Assembly: GCA_963668605.1 (NCBI GenBank)
Contig: OY764903.1
Coordinates: 372,001-436,000 of the forward strand
Length of the DNA stretch: 64,000 nucleotides
Source of the DNA: G963668605 sp963668605
GTDB lineage: Bacteria > Acidobacteriota > Terriglobia > Bryobacterales > Bryobacteraceae
Direction of reading: 5' to 3'
The notes beneath the pieces were generated by a model that worked only from the letters and a program-made list of their open reading frames with translations, was not told the DNA's origin and ran no database searches. A program made the position numbers and the translations under genes. Below are positions 34,436-44,400 of this stretch, in pieces. Every line of letters starts with the position of its first letter. Position 1 is the first letter of the stretch.

Positions 34436-34891
34436 ATGACCGCACTTGATTCGAGCAGTCCGATTCTGTTGACCCTGCGATGCCCCCGTGCGCTGGGGCG
34501 TCGTGTGCTGCGCCTGTTCGCCGAACGTTTGCGGACCGAGGTGGCGAACGGCCGCGACTTCACCTGCCTGCTCACCGACGACAAAGAACTGCGCCGCCTG
34601 AATCGCGAGTTTCTCGGCCACGATTATGCCACCGACGTGCTCTCGTTTCCTTCCGGAGAGCCTGACGGATTTTTGGGCGAGATCGCGATCTCGTGCGGAC
34701 GAGCCGCGGAGCAGGCCGCCGGTTTCGGCCACTCTATCGAGGACGAGATCCGCGTGCTGATGCTCCACGGAGTGTTGCATCTCCTGGGCATGGATCACGA
34801 AACGGATCGCGGCCGGATGGCGCGCGCGGAGACGAAATGGCGCGCGGCGCTGGGCCTCTCCGGCGGATTGATCGAGAGGACGAAGCGATGA
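34436..34891 (+). CDS. ybeY: YbeY endoribonuclease / rRNA maturation factor
   Basis: A 151-aa protein with the zinc motif LMLHGVLHLLGMDHETD (HGxLHLxGxDH). It processes the 3' end of 16S rRNA and takes part in ribosome quality control. It is cotranscribed with phoH and overlaps corC by 4 bases (ATGA). Confidence 0.94.
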   Translation: MTALDSSSPILLTLRCPRALGRRVLRLFAERLRTEVANGRDFTCLLTDDKELRRLNREFLGHDYATDVLSFPSGEPDGFLGEIAISCGRAAEQAAGFGHSIEDEIRVLMLHGVLHLLGMDHETDRGRMARAETKWRAALGLSGGLIERTKR

Positions 34892-36147
34892 CGGGCCTGC
34901 TGTTCCTGGCTGCAGTCGCGCTGGTCGTGTCGATCTGCCTGAGCGCTTTCGTGCAGATTTTGTATGTGGAATCGCTGCGCTTGCGCACGCGGGAGACTCC
35001 GGCGCTGGAGTTTTTCAAGGAGACTCTGGAGGATCGCCTCGGATGGAAGACGGAGCAGGGCGCGCTCGTCTTCGCGCTGCTCAAACACACTGGCCTGATC
35101 TTGCTCGGCATCGTCTTCCTGCTCATCGCGAGCGTCGGCGCATCCCAGTGGAATGTCGGAGAAGCGGCGCTGCTCTCGTTCTGCACCATGTTGCTGGCCG
35201 CGCACATTGTTCCGCAGATGCTCTACCGCCGCGCCAGCGCGCGCTGGCTGCTCGGGCTGATCCCGCTGTTGCGCCTGATGGCTCTGGTCATGAAGCCGTT
35301 CACATTGCTACTGGGCTTCATGCAGTCGCTGGCGGAACTCTCGGAGCGGGAAGGTCAGCAGGAAGACGAGCAGACGCCGGCGGAGAACATCGAGGCGCTG
35401 ATTAGCGCGGGCGAAGAGGAAGGTCTCTTCGAAGAGGATGACCGCAAGCTGATTCAATCGGTCGTGGAGTTTGGCGACAAGACCGTGCGCGAAGTGATGA
35501 CGCCGCGCCCCAACATTGTCGCCATCGAGAAGGGCAAGTCGCTCGAAGAGTTACGCCAGGTGGTACTCGACGAACAGTATTCGCGCATTCCCGTCTATGA
35601 CGGCAGCATCGACAACATTACCGGCTTCGTGCATGTGCGCGACATGTTCGAACTCGACCCGGAGGAGCGCAAGCGCCGTACGGTCGCCGAACTCGTGCGC
35701 GAACTCGAACCGGTGCCGGAGACGAAGCCCGTCACGGAACTGCTCAAGGAGATGCAGCAGCACGGCTCGCACATGGCGGTCGTGGTCGACGAATATGGAA
35801 ACACGGCCGGCATCGCAACCATGGAAGACTTGATGGAAGAGGTCTTCGGCGAGATACGCGACGAACACGAGCCGGACAGCGATGTCGAGAAGGACTCGGA
35901 TGGATCGTATGTCGTCTCCGGCAACTTCGACGTCGACAACTTGCGGGAGCTGTTGGAGTTCCGCCCCGGAGAGAACACCGAGTCGACGACCGTGGGCGGT
36001 CTGGTGATCGAGTGGCTCGGGCACGTGCCCCAAAAGGGAGAGTGCGTCGAGCGCGAGGGCATTCGTTTGGAAGTAGTGGCGGGCAATGATCTGCGCGTCG
36101 AGAAGGTCAGGATATCGAAAGTGAATGACGAAAAAAATGGCGCATAA
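34888..36147 (+). CDS. CNNM/CorC-family CBS-domain membrane protein
   Basis: A 419-aa protein. The N-terminal DUF21-type region (about 1-150) has several membrane spans. Two CBS domains follow (about 195-310; VREVMTPRPNIVAI and YSRIPVYDGS), then a VVVDEYGNTAGIATMEDLME segment and a C-terminal CorC_HlyC domain. Relatives take part in magnesium/cobalt efflux control. It overlaps ybeY at its start and era by 23 bases at its end. Confidence 0.9.
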   Translation: MTGLLFLAAVALVVSICLSAFVQILYVESLRLRTRETPALEFFKETLEDRLGWKTEQGALVFALLKHTGLILLGIVFLLIASVGASQWNVGEAALLSFCTMLLAAHIVPQMLYRRASARWLLGLIPLLRLMALVMKPFTLLLGFMQSLAELSEREGQQEDEQTPAENIEALISAGEEEGLFEEDDRKLIQSVVEFGDKTVREVMTPRPNIVAIEKGKSLEELRQVVLDEQYSRIPVYDGSIDNITGFVHVRDMFELDPEERKRRTVAELVRELEPVPETKPVTELLKEMQQHGSHMAVVVDEYGNTAGIATMEDLMEEVFGEIRDEHEPDSDVEKDSDGSYVVSGNFDVDNLRELLEFRPGENTESTTVGGLVIEWLGHVPQKGECVEREGIRLEVVAGNDLRVEKVRISKVNDEKNGA

Positions 36148-37054
36148 GTCGGGCTTCGTTTCAATCCTGGGACGGCCCAGTTCCGGTAAATCGACCCTGT
36201 TGAATACGCTGCTCGGGCAGAAGGTCGCAATCGTGGCCAGCAAGCCGCAGACGACGCGAACATCCATACAGGGCGTTCTCACGCTGCCCGAAGCGCAGAT
36301 TGTGTTTGTCGACACGCCAGGTATACACAAGTCGGATACCTTGCTCAACAAGCGCATGATGCAGACCGTGCGCGAGTCGCTGGATGGGCGCGACCTGCTG
36401 CTCTATCTGGTGGATGCCGCCGCACCGGCATCGCCCGAGGACGAGCTCGCCGCCAGCGTTCTCAAGAAATCGGAGTCGCCCGCGTTTCTGCTGCTCACTA
36501 AAGTCGACCGCCTGAAGAAGCCGGAAGATGCACTGCCGTTCATTGAGCGCTTTGCCGCGCTGCACGAGTTCGCCGAGGTCGTGCCGATCTCGGCAAAGAC
36601 CGGCGCCGGTCTCGAACGCTTGCGCGAGTTGATCCTGACGCGGCTTCCGGAGGGACCGCCCTTCTATCCGAAGGACTATGTGACGGACCAGCCGGAGCGT
36701 TTTCTGGCGGCGGAACTGATCCGCGAGAAGGCGCTCGAGATTACGCGCCAGGAGATTCCCCACGCTCTCGCAGTAATAGTCGAGAGTTGGGTAGAGAAAC
36801 GCAAACTGCTGCGCATCAACGCCACGATTTATGTCGAGCGCGATGGGCAGAAAGGCATTATCATTGGATCGAAAGGAAGCATGCTGAAACAGATCGGCAC
36901 GCTCGCCCGCCTGGATATCGAGAAGTTTTTCGGCCGCAAGGTTTTTTTGGAGTTGTTCGTCAAAGTGCAGCCGGGGTGGCGCGAAAGTCCCGAGTTTCTG
37001 AACGGGATGGATTGGCGATCGATGGTGGGGAGTGCGACTCCCAAGGAAGAATAA
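36125..37054 (+). CDS. era: GTPase Era
   Basis: A 309-aa protein. G1 GRPSSGKSTLL, G2-like TTRTSIQG, G3 VDTPGIHK, G4 LTKVDRL and G5 PISAKTGAG are in order, with a C-terminal KH domain (GQKGIIIGSKGSMLKQIG) that binds the 3' end of 16S rRNA. It is essential for 30S maturation in most bacteria. The start at 36125 lies inside corC; translation is probably coupled. Confidence 0.95.
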   Translation: MTKKMAHKSGFVSILGRPSSGKSTLLNTLLGQKVAIVASKPQTTRTSIQGVLTLPEAQIVFVDTPGIHKSDTLLNKRMMQTVRESLDGRDLLLYLVDAAAPASPEDELAASVLKKSESPAFLLLTKVDRLKKPEDALPFIERFAALHEFAEVVPISAKTGAGLERLRELILTRLPEGPPFYPKDYVTDQPERFLAAELIREKALEITRQEIPHALAVIVESWVEKRKLLRINATIYVERDGQKGIIIGSKGSMLKQIGTLARLDIEKFFGRKVFLELFVKVQPGWRESPEFLNGMDWRSMVGSATPKEE

Positions 37055-37354
37055 ATGACTCGTTTTTTATCGACATTATTGATGGCCGCGCTGCTGGCGC
37101 TCTCCGTTTCCGCTGCGTTCGCAAACGCCGGCGCTCCGGTCTCCGACGATGCGATTTTCGACAACGTGCGGCGCAAGCTGGCTAACGACCCGGACGTGCG
37201 CGGCGGCGCCTTTGACGTCAGTGTGAAAGACGGCGTGGTGACGCTCAAGGGAAAAGTGGAAAAAGAGAAATATCGCCAGAGAGCCGAGAAGGTTGCCAAG
37301 AAAGTGAAGGGCGTGAAGCAGGTCGTTAACCAACTGCAAATCGCACCCCGATAG
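37055..37354 (+). CDS. Small secreted BON-domain protein
   Basis: A 99-aa protein with a clear signal peptide (MTRFLSTLLMAALLALSVSA ending AFA) and one BON domain (DAIFDNVRRKLANDPDVRG, VKDGVVTLKGKV, KGVKQVVNQLQI). BON proteins bind membranes or lipids in the periplasm. The ATG directly follows the era stop. Confidence 0.88.
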   Translation: MTRFLSTLLMAALLALSVSAAFANAGAPVSDDAIFDNVRRKLANDPDVRGGAFDVSVKDGVVTLKGKVEKEKYRQRAEKVAKKVKGVKQVVNQLQIAPR

Positions 37355-37437
37355 CGTCACCTTCCGGCACACGTAATGAAGGCGGCCGGACGCGAGTCAA
37401 CCGCGCCCGGCCGCCTTGGAACCACCGAACTAACAGC

Positions 37438-38040
37438 TTATGCCAACGAGCGCGGCAACTTTGCCGTGGAACTGCGTGGGCCGGTGTCTGGAGCGCGGTG
37501 CATCATCCTACCCGCCCCGCGGCCCGACATCCCTCCCGGCATTCCACGCGGAGGACCGTCGAAGCGCATGCCAGGACCGCCAGGAGCTCCCTGCGGCGGC
37601 TGTAATAGCCCCAAACCTGTGGCTTGTCCGATCGCCGGCTGCAATTTCGCGGCATCCTCAAGGGCCTTCAGCTTAGTCTTCTGATCCGCGGATAGAAAGC
37701 TGACGGCGCGCACTTGGGTTGCATCCATCACCGCCTTCACCTGTTTGCGCAGCGCATTGATTTCGAGCATCGCCTTGCCGATGGCCGCGGAATCCGTCGA
37801 ACCCTTGTCGAGCAGGTCCCGTAGCGCTTGGTCTTTGGTCTGAATTTGGGACTGCAGCGTCTTTGCGCTGTCGAAGGACTGTTGGCGTGCGGCCTGAATC
37901 TGCTGGATTTGGGCATCGGTCAGGTTGAGATAGGCTTTTACATCCGTGAACGATTGCGGTCCGGGGCCTCCGCCGGGACCCTGGGCAAACACCAGCAGAG
38001 CGGCGAGCGGCGCTATCGAAAGCAATGTGTTGAGTTTCAT
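37438..38040 (-). CDS. Spy/CpxP-like periplasmic protein
   Basis: A 200-aa protein: signal peptide (LLSIAPLAALLVFAQ), an LTxxQ motif (LNLTDAQIQQIQ), a helix-rich centre with SADQKTKLKALE, and a Gly/Met/Pro/Arg-rich C-terminal tail. Spy/CpxP proteins are small periplasmic chaperones or stress-sensor regulators. It is divergent from a histidine kinase/response regulator operon, the arrangement of cpxP with cpxAR, and probably under its control. Confidence 0.78.
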   Translation of the reverse strand: MKLNTLLSIAPLAALLVFAQGPGGGPGPQSFTDVKAYLNLTDAQIQQIQAARQQSFDSAKTLQSQIQTKDQALRDLLDKGSTDSAAIGKAMLEINALRKQVKAVMDATQVRAVSFLSADQKTKLKALEDAAKLQPAIGQATGLGLLQPPQGAPGGPGMRFDGPPRGMPGGMSGRGAGRMMHRAPDTGPRSSTAKLPRSLA

Positions 38041-38147
38041 GGTCTCTTGTCTCCTCGTCGTTTCTTGTTATGTTGCGGCACCCGCCGCTACAACCATCTA
38101 AACCTGAAAACGCTGTTCTTGTTGATTAAGTCTTTGAAAAATAGGTG

Positions 38148-38161
38148 TTTACATTCTTAAC
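38148..38161 (-). promoter_or_regulatory. Cpx-box-like direct repeat between spy-like gene and kinase
   Basis: On the minus strand the sequence reads gttaa-gaat-gtaaa, close to the direct-repeat GTAAA-N5-GTAAA pattern of CpxR sites but with one mismatch and N4. Its position between the two divergent genes is right for a shared operator; the match is weak. Confidence 0.3.
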
Positions 38162-38235
38162 AAAGATTTTTCCGGCATTTTACCCTGCCGCAAAGCCGCG
38201 CAATCCACAATAATGATTGGGGGACTCGACACGAA

Positions 38236-40038
38236 ATGACCTGGAGAGGATCTGGCAGTCACGGCCGCCTGTGGCTCACCGTAGCGCTGGTGGCATTGCT
38301 CGGCTTGATCCCTTTGGCATGGCTCCAATACCGCTGGATCGAGCAGGTCAGCGCGGCGGAGCAGGAGCGAATGCGCGCCCACCTGGATGCCGCGGTCGCG
38401 CGTTTCAGTTTCGACTTTGATTCGGAGATCGGCCGCCTGTTCCGCGGTCTTATGCTGGGGCCGAGGGGCGGCGCTCCGGAGCAGGAGTTGGAGCAGCTTG
38501 CCGGCCGCTACCGGCGCCTGGCCGAATCGGGGGCAGAGGCGAAGTTGCTGCGCGCGATCTTCGTCAGCCGCAATGATCGGGCGGAGGCGCCGGAGCTGTT
38601 CAAGCTGAACTTCGCGACAGGAGAGTTCCAAAAGATCGCCTGGCCGGCCGAGCTGGAGCGGCTGCGTTCCGGAATCGAGTCCGGTAGGCCGCAATCTCCG
38701 ATTGACGATGAGCTGCCCGCGCTGATCATGCCGCGTATGCGGCAAGGGCCGCCAGATCGCCGGCGCTCAGATTTTCCGCAGCGAGAGTTCCCGCGCCCCG
38801 ATTTTCCGCCGCAGATGGACGCGCAACGGCGTCCGCCCCCGTCTTCCGGGTATCATATCGCGCAACTCGACCTCGACTACATCCGCAAGGAAATCTTTCC
38901 CGAACTCGTCCGTAGGCATTTCCCGTCCTCGGGGGAGCTGGATTGCCAGGTGCAAATCGTCAGTGTCCGCAATCCTTCTGAGGTGCTCTACAGCTCCGAT
39001 CCAGCCCTGCCGCCGGAGTTCTTCTCCACATTCGATGCCAGCCGGAATCTGCTGGCGCAGGGACCTCCACCTGGCGGGGGATTCTCCGATCGTGGTTTCT
39101 TCCGGCAACCGCCGGGCGGAGTGGAACCGCGCGGAGGCTGGCGATTGTTGGTGAAACATCGCGCCGGTTCGCTCGAGAATGTCGTGGCACGCACGCGCCG
39201 CAACAACCTGGCCGTGAGTTTCGCGATTCTGCTGATTCTGGCTGCGGGTTTCGCCGTGCTCCTTTTCGCGACGCGGCGCTCGCAGCAACTCGCCCGGCGG
39301 CAACTGGAGTTCGTCGCTGGCGTCTCGCATGAGCTGCGCACGCCGTTGACCGTGATCTGCTCGGCGGGAGAGAATCTCGCTGATGGATTGGTGACCAACG
39401 CGCAGCAGGTGAAAAAATACGGCTCCGTCATTCGCGGCGAGGGGCGGCGCCTCACACTGATGGTGGAACAGATCCTCGGCTATGCGGGGATCCAGAGTGG
39501 ACGTGCCAGATATGAGATGCAGCCCACCGGCGTGCAGCAAGCGGTACAGCGTACGCTGTCCGATTGCGCCATGGAGATCGACGCATCCGGCTGCACGGTG
39601 GAGACGGAATTCGCGGCCGATCTGCCGCTGATATCGGCCGACTGCGCCTCGCTTGCACAGTGCTTGCGCAACCTGATTAGCAATGCTCTGGCGCACGGCG
39701 CGCACGGCGGCTGGATCGGCGTCCATGCCCGCCGCATCGCGACCGGCAACGGTTATGGCGTAGAAATCTCTGTGGAGGACCGCGGGCTCGGCGTCGATCC
39801 GGCGGACTTGCCGCATCTGTTCGAGCCGTTCTACCGCGGACGGCGCAGTGTAGAGGAGCAAACGCGCGGCTTCGGCCTGGGACTGGCGCTTGTAAAGCGG
39901 ATCGTGGAGGCGCATTCCGGCTCGATCTCCGTGAGCAGCGCCGAGGGCAAAGGCACGATCTTCACGCTTCAGCTTCCCGCAATCGAAGATTCAATAGCGG
40001 AAAATAAAACCAGTGTCCCAACGAATCCTGCTAGTTGA
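38236..40038 (+). CDS. Sensor histidine kinase
   Basis: A 600-aa protein with two membrane spans (about 10-32 and 327-350) around a large periplasmic sensor with Pro/Arg-rich loops. The cytoplasmic H-box is FVAGVSHELRTPLT (H365). The ATPase N-box LRNLISNALAHG, G1 VEDRGLGVDP and G2 FGLGLALVKRIVEAH are intact. It overlaps its response regulator by 26 bases. The periplasmic Spy-like protein encoded next door may be its target or signal partner. Confidence 0.9.
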   Translation: MTWRGSGSHGRLWLTVALVALLGLIPLAWLQYRWIEQVSAAEQERMRAHLDAAVARFSFDFDSEIGRLFRGLMLGPRGGAPEQELEQLAGRYRRLAESGAEAKLLRAIFVSRNDRAEAPELFKLNFATGEFQKIAWPAELERLRSGIESGRPQSPIDDELPALIMPRMRQGPPDRRRSDFPQREFPRPDFPPQMDAQRRPPPSSGYHIAQLDLDYIRKEIFPELVRRHFPSSGELDCQVQIVSVRNPSEVLYSSDPALPPEFFSTFDASRNLLAQGPPPGGGFSDRGFFRQPPGGVEPRGGWRLLVKHRAGSLENVVARTRRNNLAVSFAILLILAAGFAVLLFATRRSQQLARRQLEFVAGVSHELRTPLTVICSAGENLADGLVTNAQQVKKYGSVIRGEGRRLTLMVEQILGYAGIQSGRARYEMQPTGVQQAVQRTLSDCAMEIDASGCTVETEFAADLPLISADCASLAQCLRNLISNALAHGAHGGWIGVHARRIATGNGYGVEISVEDRGLGVDPADLPHLFEPFYRGRRSVEEQTRGFGLGLALVKRIVEAHSGSISVSSAEGKGTIFTLQLPAIEDSIAENKTSVPTNPAS

Positions 40039-40702
40039 AGACGAACCCGGATTGGTGATGACCGTCACGGACCGGCTGCAAGGTGAAGGCTACGTCGTCG
40101 AGAGCCGTGAGGATGGCGAGAGCGGTTTGAACGCGGCGCTCGATGGCGCCTACGATCTGATCCTGCTCGATGTCATGCTGCCGCGCAAGAGCGGCCTCGA
40201 CGTTTGCCGCAAGCTGCGCCAGGCGGGCGTCGACACGCCGATCCTGATGCTGACGGCGCGCAGCCAGGTCGTCGACAAGGTTGTGGGATTGCAGATCGGT
40301 GCGGACGACTATGTGACAAAGCCGTTCGACATGATGGAACTGCTGGCGCGCATTGAGGCCCTGCTGCGCCGAGCCGCGCCGAAGGCTCCGGCTGGTCCCA
40401 TGGCGTCCTACACGTTCGGCCCTGTACAGATCAACTTCAAGAACGCGGAGGTCACGCGCGGCGGTGAGCCTGTGAACCTGTCGGCGCGCGAATTTCACTT
40501 GCTGCGTTACCTCGTCGAGCACCGCGGCGACATCGTTTCGCGCGACGAACTACTCACTGAGGTTTGGGGCTACGACGCGCTGCCGTCGACCAGAACGGTG
40601 GATGTCCACATGGCCTGGTTGCGGCAGAAACTCGAACCAAATCCGAAGCATCCCGAGTACATCCAGACGATTCGCGGCTTTGGCTACAAGTTCATCGCGT
40701 AG
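40013..40702 (+). CDS. OmpR/PhoB-type response regulator
   Basis: A 229-aa protein: receiver domain with the acidic pocket LLVEDEPG and phospho-acceptor LLDVML (D53), conserved T/K (LMLTAR, VTKPFD), then a winged-helix domain (NLSAREFHLLRYLVEH, TRTVDVHMAWLRQKLE, IRGFGYKF). GTG start inside the kinase gene, so the two are made together. Confidence 0.93.
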   Translation: MSQRILLVEDEPGLVMTVTDRLQGEGYVVESREDGESGLNAALDGAYDLILLDVMLPRKSGLDVCRKLRQAGVDTPILMLTARSQVVDKVVGLQIGADDYVTKPFDMMELLARIEALLRRAAPKAPAGPMASYTFGPVQINFKNAEVTRGGEPVNLSAREFHLLRYLVEHRGDIVSRDELLTEVWGYDALPSTRTVDVHMAWLRQKLEPNPKHPEYIQTIRGFGYKFIA

Positions 40703-40705
40703 CCG

Positions 40706-41140
40706 TCACACGCGGTAGTAGTCCGCTTTCCAGTTGCGGATCGCCTTCTTGATCTCGACCTGCGCCATGCTCTGTTCGGCCGCGCGGCGCGCGAGTTCCA
40801 CAAATTCTTCATCAGGTGCGAAGCGCAGAGCCACGATTTGCAGTACGCTGAGGCGCGTGTCGAGCAGCTTCCCGGTCAGGACGAAGTGGCGCAGGTTTTC
40901 TTCGGCGCGAATCGCGCGATCCTGCGCCTTCAGCGCGAAAACCCGGCAGAAAACAAACAGCAACAGCAGAATGATCAGGATCGACACAATCAGCGAAGCG
41001 CTGTAAATCCGCTGATGATCGCCCCAAGAGTGATACAGGTTCACAAACGAACCGATCAGCGTCAGCAAGAGAATCAGGAACAGAACGCCATGATACATAG
41101 GTACCATCCTGGCGTGATTGGCAAAATTCTGGCTCTTCAT
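40706..41140 (-). CDS. DUF6526 family membrane protein
   Basis: A 144-aa protein with two membrane spans (LFLILLLTLIGSFVNL and SASLIVSILIILLLLFVFCR) and a conserved cytoplasmic end: LKAQDRAIRAEENLRHF, LQIVALRFAPDEEF and IKKAIRNWKADYYRV. The family is frequent in Acidobacteriota and its function is unknown. The ATG at 41140 is chosen for its aggagg ribosome site about 9 bases upstream; it is convergent with the response regulator. Confidence 0.75.
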   Translation of the reverse strand: MKSQNFANHARMVPMYHGVLFLILLLTLIGSFVNLYHSWGDHQRIYSASLIVSILIILLLLFVFCRVFALKAQDRAIRAEENLRHFVLTGKLLDTRLSVLQIVALRFAPDEEFVELARRAAEQSMAQVEIKKAIRNWKADYYRV

Positions 41141-41440
41141 GGGAAAACTGCCTCCTGTGTCTGCCGATTGTAGCAGAGGGCGCGCGACACAGAGTCGGAG
41201 CCGGCACGCAAGAGGTTCCGATACAGCTAAACCCGCCAAATAAAGGCTTCCATTCCAAACTGTTCGGGCTTAGCATGAGGCAAGAGGAAGATGCGATATT
41301 CGGGTGTGATTCGCTCTCTTCGCGTTTCTGTTTCTGGTTGCAGGGGTCTCACTTTCTTTCGCGATCGCGGAACCGTAGTAGTTTTCGACAAGAGCGGATC
41401 CGAAGCTCCGTACCCGTGACAAACCACAGGAGGAGAGCTA
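41141..41440. other. Intergenic region with the receptor leader
   Basis: No gene is visible. It should hold the promoters of the DUF6526 gene (minus) and of the receptor (plus), but no good -35/-10 pair stands out. A strong Shine-Dalgarno (caggaggagag) closes it. Confidence 0.4.
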
Positions 41441-44400
41441 ATGTCGTTGCCGAGAGTTCGGATGATGATGTTTTTGCTCGTGATTTTTCTTCTGGGTAGC
41501 AATCTGGCGTTGTCCCAGGAATCCCGTGCCACCCTACTTGGCCGCGTCACTGATCCGAGCGGCGCACTGATCCTCGGAGCCAAAGTCCGGGCTACTAATG
41601 TGGCCACCAATACCACGGCGGTCTCGGAGACCAACGTACAGGGCAACTACGAGATACCCTACCTGCTGCCCGCTCTGTACCAGGTGGAAGTGGAGATTTC
41701 CGGGTTCAAGAAGGCGATTCGAACAGACGTCGAGTTGCATGTGGCCGACCGCCAGGTGGTGGATTTCAAACTTGAACTGGGAGCGATGGCCGAGTCGGTG
41801 ACCGTAGGCGGCGAAACCCAACTGCTCGAAACGGCCACCGCTTCGTCCGGTACAATCATGCAATCCCGCCAGGCGTCGGAACTGCCGGTGGTTGGAGGGA
41901 ATGCATTCTACCTGGCGCGGCTGACGCCCGGAGTGCTCTCCAGCGCTGGCCGCCAGGCTGGCAACCCGATGGATACGGGCGCGGGGACCGACATCATCGT
42001 CAACGGCGTGAGGAGCGGATCGAGTGAGATCACACTCGACGGCGTGCCCAACATGGCCGAGCGCGACGGCGCCCTTCCTCCGATCCAGGATCTGGTCCAG
42101 GAGTTCAAGATCCAGACCGTCACGTTCGATGCGAGCATTGGCCACGCCGCCGGCGCGGTGACCAACGTGAGTCTAAAGTCCGGCACTAATACGTTGCACG
42201 GCACGGCCTACGGCTTCTACTCGCGCTGGCGTGCCGTGCCGTGGTTCACCAACAAGTTCATATACGACCCCACTACCGGTCCAATTAACGACGAGAAGAA
42301 AGCGCGTGCGCTCGAAGGTTGGCGCCACGAACGCTGGGGTGCAACTGCCGGAGGTCCGGTGGTCCTGCCCAAGCTGTACAACGGCCGCGACCGGACGTTT
42401 TGGGTGTTCGGCTATGAAGGTCTCTACATCATGCGCAACCTCAACGGCACTTACAACGTGCCGACCGATGCGCAGCGGCGTGGCGATTTCTCCGAGCTAT
42501 TGAAGATCAACAGCCGCTACCAGATTTACGACCCGATGACCATCCGGACGTCGGCGACCCCAGGCCGCTTCAGTCGCGATCCGTTGCCTGGCAACGTTAT
42601 CCCCACGGCGCGTCTCGATCCGATGGCGCTGAAACTTCTGGAGTACTGGCCCACGGCGAACCAGACAGGCACCTCCGATTTCCGCCAGAACTACTTCCGC
42701 ACGCGGGACATTAACCGCGACGACCGTAACATGATTGCAAGGATCGATCAGAATTTCAGCCAGCAGCACCGGATGTTTTTCCGGTTGAGTAACAACCAGC
42801 ACGACAATAAGCAGGACACGCTTCCTGGGCTCGCATCAGGAACGATCCTCGATCGCACGGATTACGGCGTGGCGCTGGATGACGTGTATGTCATCAACGC
42901 GCACACCCTCCTGAATTTCCGTTACGGGCTGACCTACGAGGACGACGCGACGTCGCGGCGCAGTCAGCGGATGGACCTGGCTTCGTTGGGCTTTCCGCAG
43001 AGCCTGGTCAACGAGATCAACACTAAGGGCAACGCGGCTGGTGTCGCCTTTCCTCAACTTTCAGTGGATGGCCTTCAGAAATTGGGCGACGCTGGAGGCA
43101 ACAGGGTCGGCACCCTATATCACACCTGGGTGGGGACCCTGACGCGCATGACCGGTAGCCACAGCCTGCGCATCGGCGGCGAGTATCGCTTGCAGCGGGA
43201 GAATGGCTACAACTACGGCGCCGTTTCGCCCAATCTGACATTCAGCACCAACTGGACGCGCGGCCCGCTGGACAACTCCACGACGGCTCCGAACGGAGTC
43301 GGACAAGGGCTGGCGAGTATGCTCTTCGGATTGCCAACCGGCGGCAACATTGCGATCAACGCCTCGCGCGCGGAGCAGTCCACCTTCACCGGGCTTTACC
43401 TGCACGACGACTGGCGAATCACCCCGCGGCTATCCTTGAACATCGGCCTGCGCTGGGAATTTGAGGGCGCCGACAGTGAGCGGTTCAACCGCTCGGTACG
43501 CGGTTTCGACTTCACCGCGGTCAACCCGGTCTCTCAGCAGGCGGCGGCCGGCTATGCCAAAGCGCCGGACCCCATCCTGCCCGCCTCGGCTTTCCGAACG
43601 CTCGGCGGATATACGTTCCCCGGAGTGGGCGGGCAGCCGCACGGGCTTTGGACAGCCGACAAGAACAACTTCGCGCCGCGTTTCGGTTTTGCTTACAATT
43701 TCCGCTCCAGGATGGTTATCCGGGGCGGTTACGGAATCTTCTATGATGTGATCGGCATCGACCGGACCGATGTCACGCAAAGTGGGTTCAGCCAGCCAAC
43801 TACTTTCATCGCGACCAACGATAACGGACTGAACTGGAGCGCCACGTTGCGCAACCCGTTCCCCGATGGTCTACAAATGCCAGTTGGCGCCGCCGCCGGC
43901 CTGGCAACCTTCCTGGGCCGTGACATAACCTACTACGCGGATAAGCCGCTGAATCCCTATATGCAGAGGTGGACCCTGTCACTCCAGCGCGAACTGCCCT
44001 CGCGGATCCTCATGGAAGTGGCCTACGTGGGCAACCGGGGCTCCAAAATGCCAGTCACCCGGCAGTTGAACTTCGTTCCAGCGCAGTACCTGTCCACATC
44101 GCCGGTGCGCGACCAGGCAACCATCGACTACCTGACATTTCAGGTGCCGAACCCGTTCTACGGCATCGCTGAATTCGCCGGAACCACGCGCGGCAGTAAC
44201 CTGCGTTTTAACCGCAATCAACTGTTGCTGCCTTTTCCCCACTTCACTGGTGTAAGCGCCAGTCTGCCCATCGGCTATTCCTGGTATCACTCCATGCAGA
44301 CGCGGGTCGAGAAGCGCATGTCGCACGGAGTCACATTTCAGGCAGGCTGGACGTGGTCGAAGCTGATGGAAGCTATTAGTTTCCGCAACGACTCGGATCC

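Noticed and set aside
38236..40702. Calling the pair CpxA/CpxR by name
   Set aside because: Only the arrangement is similar; the sensor domain does not show CpxA-specific features, so no gene symbol was given.
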